Assembly: GCA_002691245.1 (NCBI GenBank)
Contig: NZHH01000031.1
Coordinates: forward strand, 1 to 25,400
Source: Methylaequor sp002691245
Lineage (GTDB): Bacteria > Pseudomonadota > Alphaproteobacteria > Methylaequorales > Methylaequoraceae
Direction of reading: 5' to 3'
Length of the DNA stretch: 25,400 nucleotides
The notes below the pieces were generated by a model. That model was not told where the DNA came from. It saw only the letters and a list, made by a program, of their open reading frames with translations, and searched no databases. Positions 22,663-25,400 of the stretch are shown here, in pieces. The position numbers and the translations under genes were made by a program. Within the stretch, counting starts at the first letter, position 1. Every line of letters begins with the position of its first letter.

Positions 22663-23997
22663 TTACGAATTAATTTTATCATACCAACTAATATCAAACT
22701 TTGCTTCACGAAAATTCTTGTGATTTAAAATAAGTTTTAGCGCCTGAATATTAGTGTCGATGCCTTCTATTACATATTCATCAAGGGCTCTTATCAATCT
22801 CATAATGCATTCTTTACGATCTTTTCCTTTAGAAATAATTTTAGCAACCAAGCCATCATAAAATGAAGTCACACTACAACCAGAGTAAAGCAGTGAATCT
22901 ATTCTGATTCCTGGACCTCCTGGTGGGTGATAGGTTTTAACTAGTCCGGTTGAAGGAAACAAAGTTAATGGGTTTTCCGCATTAATTCTACACTCTATGG
23001 AATGACAATTTTCCTTAATGTCTTTTTGATCAAAAGAGAGTTTTCCTCCTGAGGCAACATTGATTTGTTCTTTAACGAGATCAATATTGAAAACTTCCTC
23101 TGATATGGTGTGTTCAACTTGAAGCCTTGTGTTCATCTCAATAAAATAAAATTCTCCTTTGCTGTAAAGATATTCAATTGTGCCAAGACTTTGATATCCA
23201 ATATCCCTAAATGCAGTAAGAGTGAGATCATAGACTTTTTGTCTTTCAGCATTACTGATTCCAGGGCTAGGACATTCCTCGATAATTTTCTGGTTTCTTC
23301 TTTGGATTGAGCATTCTCTTTCTCCAATATGAATCATTCTTCCATTTTTATCTCCAATAATTTGGACTTCGATATGCCTTGGATTTTCAATAAATTTTTC
23401 TATGTAGACGTTATCATTCCCAAAGCTTTGAACAGCTTCTTGTTTGGCCAATATGAAGTTATCTTTGAGCATATGCTCATCAAAAACTTTTTTAATGCCC
23501 CTGCCACCTCCACCATTACTAGCTTTAATCAAAATTGGATAACCAAGATCCTTTGCAATATTTTTGGCTTAGGTCAAGTTTTTAACATTTTTATTACTTC
23601 CTGGGATAATAGGTAAACCAAGGCTTTTTGCAAAATTTTTAGCTTTTACTTTATTAGCCATTGTTTCGATATGCTCCGCCTTTGGTCCAATAAAATTAAA
23701 ACCATGATCATTTACTATTTTAGCAAATTCTGAGTTTTCAGATAACATTCCAATTCCAGGATGTATGGCATCAACATTGGCAATAGTAGCTGCAGAAATT
23801 ATTGAAGGTATGTTTAGATATGAGTCTTTCACTTGTGGTGGACCAATACACACACTTTCGTCTGCAAGTCTTACAAACATTTCTTTTTCATCAGCAGTTG
23901 AATGAACAACTACTGTTTTTATATTGAGTTCTTTGCACGCTCTCAATATTCTGAGGGCAATTTCCCCCCTATTTGCAACAAGAATTTTCTTTACCAT
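22663..23997 (-). pseudogene. accC: Biotin carboxylase AccC, full-length frame interrupted by one in-frame stop
   Basis: AccC carboxylates the biotin on AccB with ATP and bicarbonate, the first half of acetyl-CoA carboxylase. The frame spans 444 codons (E. coli 449) but has TAA at 23569-23571, codon 143. Before it: KKILVANRGEIALRILRAC and IHPGIGMLSENSEF. After it, in the same frame: AKNIAKDLGYPILIKASNGGGGRG (the ATP-grasp glycine loop), GERECSIQRRNQKIIEECPSP, EMNTRLQVEH and ECRINAENP. One base change (GAA or CAA to TAA) explains the stop; there is no frameshift. Since AccC is normally essential, a sequence or assembly error is the likeliest cause; a true mutation or readthrough remains possible. 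The start shares one base with the accB stop (TAATG). Confidence 0.9.
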
Positions 23998-24431
23998 TAT
24001 TCTATAAGAACAAGAGGTTCTCCAAATTCTACTGGAGTTTCATTTTTAATATAAATTTTTTTTACGGTTCCATTTCTGTCAGCTACAATCTCGTTCATTG
24101 TTTTCATCGCTTCTATAATCAATATAACCTGACCAATTTTTACATTTTGTCCAACCTCTACGAACTGTTTTGATCCAGGTTCAGGGCTTAAATACGCTGT
24201 TCCTACTAAAGGAGACTTTAGAGACTTTTCAGGTTTAATTTCTTTTTTTTCTTTTTCCTTAGTGTGGTCTGTTATAGTTGGTTTTATTTGCTTAATTTCG
24301 TTTGAATTTTTCTTTAATTTGTAACTAAACTTATTATCTGATATCTCAAGTTCTTCTAAATTATTTTTATCCATGAGCCTTGAAAGCGCACAAATCAAAT
24401 CATCTAATTGTTTTTTATCGAATTTTAACAT
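23997..24431 (-). CDS. accB: Biotin carboxyl carrier protein of acetyl-CoA carboxylase
   Basis: AccB carries biotin between AccC and the carboxyltransferase. The 144 residues comprise an N-terminal helical region that binds biotin carboxylase (1-45, ending FSYKLKK), a charged linker (46-70, rich in Lys and Glu, where other AccB proteins are Ala/Pro-rich) and the biotinyl domain (72-144) starting SPLVGTAYLSPEPG. The biotinylated lysine is Lys110 in IEAMKTMNEI; EAMKTMN is common in alphaproteobacteria. It lies one base after aroQ, and its stop overlaps the accC start as TAATG, so carrier and carboxylase are co-translated. The operon order aroQ-accB-accC-aat is conserved in the class. Confidence 0.96.
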   Translation of the reverse strand: MLKFDKKQLDDLICALSRLMDKNNLEELEISDNKFSYKLKKNSNEIKQIKPTITDHTKEKEKKEIKPEKSLKSPLVGTAYLSPEPGSKQFVEVGQNVKIGQVILIIEAMKTMNEIVADRNGTVKKIYIKNETPVEFGEPLVLIE

Positions 24432-24432
24432 T

Positions 24433-24858
24433 CTAATAATATCTTAATGAATCTATTGCAATGTGATATACATTTGTCCCAAACCCCGCAATAATACCAT
24501 TAACAACTGGACTAATAAAAGACTTTTTTCTAAACTCTTCCCTACTGTAAATATTGGAAATATGAACCTCAATTTTAGGAATCTTTAAAATTTTTAAAGC
24601 ATCATGAATTGCTATAGAAGTATGAGTAAAAGCACCTGCATTTATTATCAGACCATCATATTCTCTTGCTTTATGAATAGTATCAATTATTTTACTTTCA
24701 GAATTACTTTGGATAAACTCTAATTTAATTTTGTTTTTTAAAAAGTAACTTTTACATTCACTTTCAATCTCTTTAAGTGTTTTATCTCCATAAATTTCTT
24801 TTTCTCTACTTCCTAATAAATTTAAGTTAGGGCCGTTAATTATTATAATTCTTTTCAT
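24433..24858 (-). CDS. aroQ: 3-dehydroquinate dehydratase, type II
   Basis: AroQ performs the third shikimate step, dehydrating 3-dehydroquinate to 3-dehydroshikimate; type II enzymes form dodecamers and use an enolate mechanism. In 141 residues one sees INGPNLNLLGSREKEIYG with the catalytic Tyr23, INAGAFTHTSIAIHDAL with Asn73, EVHISNIYSREEFRKKS with catalytic His99, and GFGTNVYHIAIDSL. The lid reads REKEIYG where many homologues have REPEIYG. The start overlaps the upstream M48/TPR gene (ATGA). Many alphaproteobacteria carry dsbA between the M48 peptidase and aroQ; here there is none. aroC elsewhere in the window completes a later step. Confidence 0.96.
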   Translation of the reverse strand: MKRIIIINGPNLNLLGSREKEIYGDKTLKEIESECKSYFLKNKIKLEFIQSNSESKIIDTIHKAREYDGLIINAGAFTHTSIAIHDALKILKIPKIEVHISNIYSREEFRKKSFISPVVNGIIAGFGTNVYHIAIDSLRYY

Positions 24859-25400
24859 TTTTGTTTCTTACTTATTTGGTACTCAAGGTCGTTTATTTTT
24901 TTAATTAAGATTTTATTCTTAGTAATTTCCTTTGCTTTTTTGATATGAATTCTTGCATTATCAATTTTATTTACAAGCACGAATTTTTCTGCAAAAGCAT
25001 ATGAAGAAAAATCTAATTTTTTTAATTTACCATAATTTAACCCTAAGTAGTGCCACGCATCAACTGGAAATTCATCTTTTTTTACATAATCCCAAAGTAA
25101 TTCAATAGATTTTGAATGATTAGTCTTATTACTACTATGGTATAAGGATTTAGCTAAAAATAGTTTAAACCCTTTTTCATCAGGTAAAATTGAGCTCGAA
25201 ATTTGAAATGATTTTATAGCTTCTTGAAATCTTCCACTTTCGTAAAGCATCTGACCTTTAAGTTCGTGAAAATAAGGGTTTTTAGGATAAAAATTAATAC
25301 ACCTTGTTATTAAAATTAAAGCACTTTTAAACTTTCCTAATCTATAGTCATTTAGAGCATTTGCATAAATACTTTCAATCTTTTCTGGATTAGGATAATA
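24855..25400 (-). CDS. M48-type metallopeptidase (BepA-like), C-terminal TPR part only
   Basis: The reading frame stays open to the window edge, so this is the last 181 codons of a larger gene; an internal ATG at 25250 is not the true start. The visible part is TPR-like helical repeats: YANALNDYRLGKFKSAL, then NPYFHELKGQMLYESGRFQEAI, a segment very characteristic of the C-terminal domain of alphaproteobacterial M48 peptidases related to BepA/YfgC, then LLWDYVKKDEFPVDAWHYLGLNYGKL and a lysine-rich end. BepA-like proteins act in the periplasm on outer-membrane protein assembly. The HExxH catalytic domain would lie beyond the edge, so M48 membership rests on the TPR part and on the gene order ahead of aroQ-accB-accC-aat. 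Confidence 0.72.
   Translation of the reverse strand, partial: YYPNPEKIESIYANALNDYRLGKFKSALILITRCINFYPKNPYFHELKGQMLYESGRFQEAIKSFQISSSILPDEKGFKLFLAKSLYHSSNKTNHSKSIELLWDYVKKDEFPVDAWHYLGLNYGKLKKLDFSSYAFAEKFVLVNKIDNARIHIKKAKEITKNKILIKKINDLEYQISKKQK

Noticed and set aside
23532..23571. Frameshift in accC
   Set aside because: The halves on both sides are in the same frame, so the interruption is a single stop codon, not an insertion or deletion.
1..25400. CRISPR arrays, insertion sequences, phage genes, tRNA or rRNA genes, toxin-antitoxin pairs
   Set aside because: None seen by reading: no regularly spaced repeats, no transposase or integrase frames, and every intergenic gap is under 100 bases.

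Overview
The window is 25.4 kb of AT-rich, very densely coding bacterial chromosome. It looks like a streamlined, probably free-living alphaproteobacterium of the marine low-GC kind (SAR11-, HIMB59- or AEGEAN-like); the exact clade cannot be fixed from sequence alone. Supporting markers are a Shemin-pathway 5-aminolevulinate synthase, the complex I accessory subunit NDUFA12, a DUF2155 protein, a Tim14-like membrane J-protein, an alpha-type NrdJ C-terminal module, ClpS/ClpA, and the gene order M48 peptidase-aroQ-accB-accC-aat beside DUF2155-mlaD-NDUFA12. I see no phage, insertion sequence, CRISPR array, tRNA or rRNA, and no gene-free stretch above 100 bases.

Layout. 1-855 (+): tail of ispA, then tlyA. 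852-2736 (-): fabI then aroC. 2811-3383 (+): pdxH. 3384-4972 (-): msrB then hemA. 5038-7165 (+): thiO-thiS-thiG, thiazole synthesis. 7155-7793 (-): pyrE. 7810-9899 (+): a small HExxH protein, then fhs. 9896-11014 (-): a family 4 glycosyltransferase. 11029-15075 (+): Tim14-like J-protein, galU, ugd and a phosphohexomutase. 15122-17718 (+): clpS-clpA. 17696-20144 (-): NrdJ C-terminal module, RidA-like protein, FemAB-like (DUF482) protein. 20171-22031 (+): NDUFA12, two mlaD paralogues, a 74-residue protein, DUF2155. 22033-25400 (-): M48 peptidase tail, aroQ, accB, accC, aat.

How the genes fit together. The content is mostly core metabolism: isoprenoid, aromatic (aroC, aroQ), fatty-acid (accB, accC, fabI), PLP and haem (pdxH, hemA), thiazole, pyrimidine and one-carbon (fhs) synthesis. 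galU, ugd and the phosphohexomutase make UDP-glucose and UDP-glucuronate, plausibly for the divergent glycosyltransferase. Aat, ClpS and ClpA together cover tagging, recognition and unfolding in the bacterial Leu/N-degron route. The mlaD pair, DUF2155 and the M48/TPR protein belong to the cell envelope.

Points of note. (1) About 39 ambiguous bases fall only between 6063 and 7937, mostly at third codon positions, which suggests collapsed strain variation rather than random error. (2) accC carries an in-frame TAA in an otherwise full-length gene. (3) The NrdJ C-terminal module stands alone without its catalytic part. (4) mlaD is duplicated in tandem. (5) Every convergent gene pair overlaps or abuts. 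I did not find a convincing wholly new system; the stand-alone NrdJ module and the small HExxH protein are the best leads.
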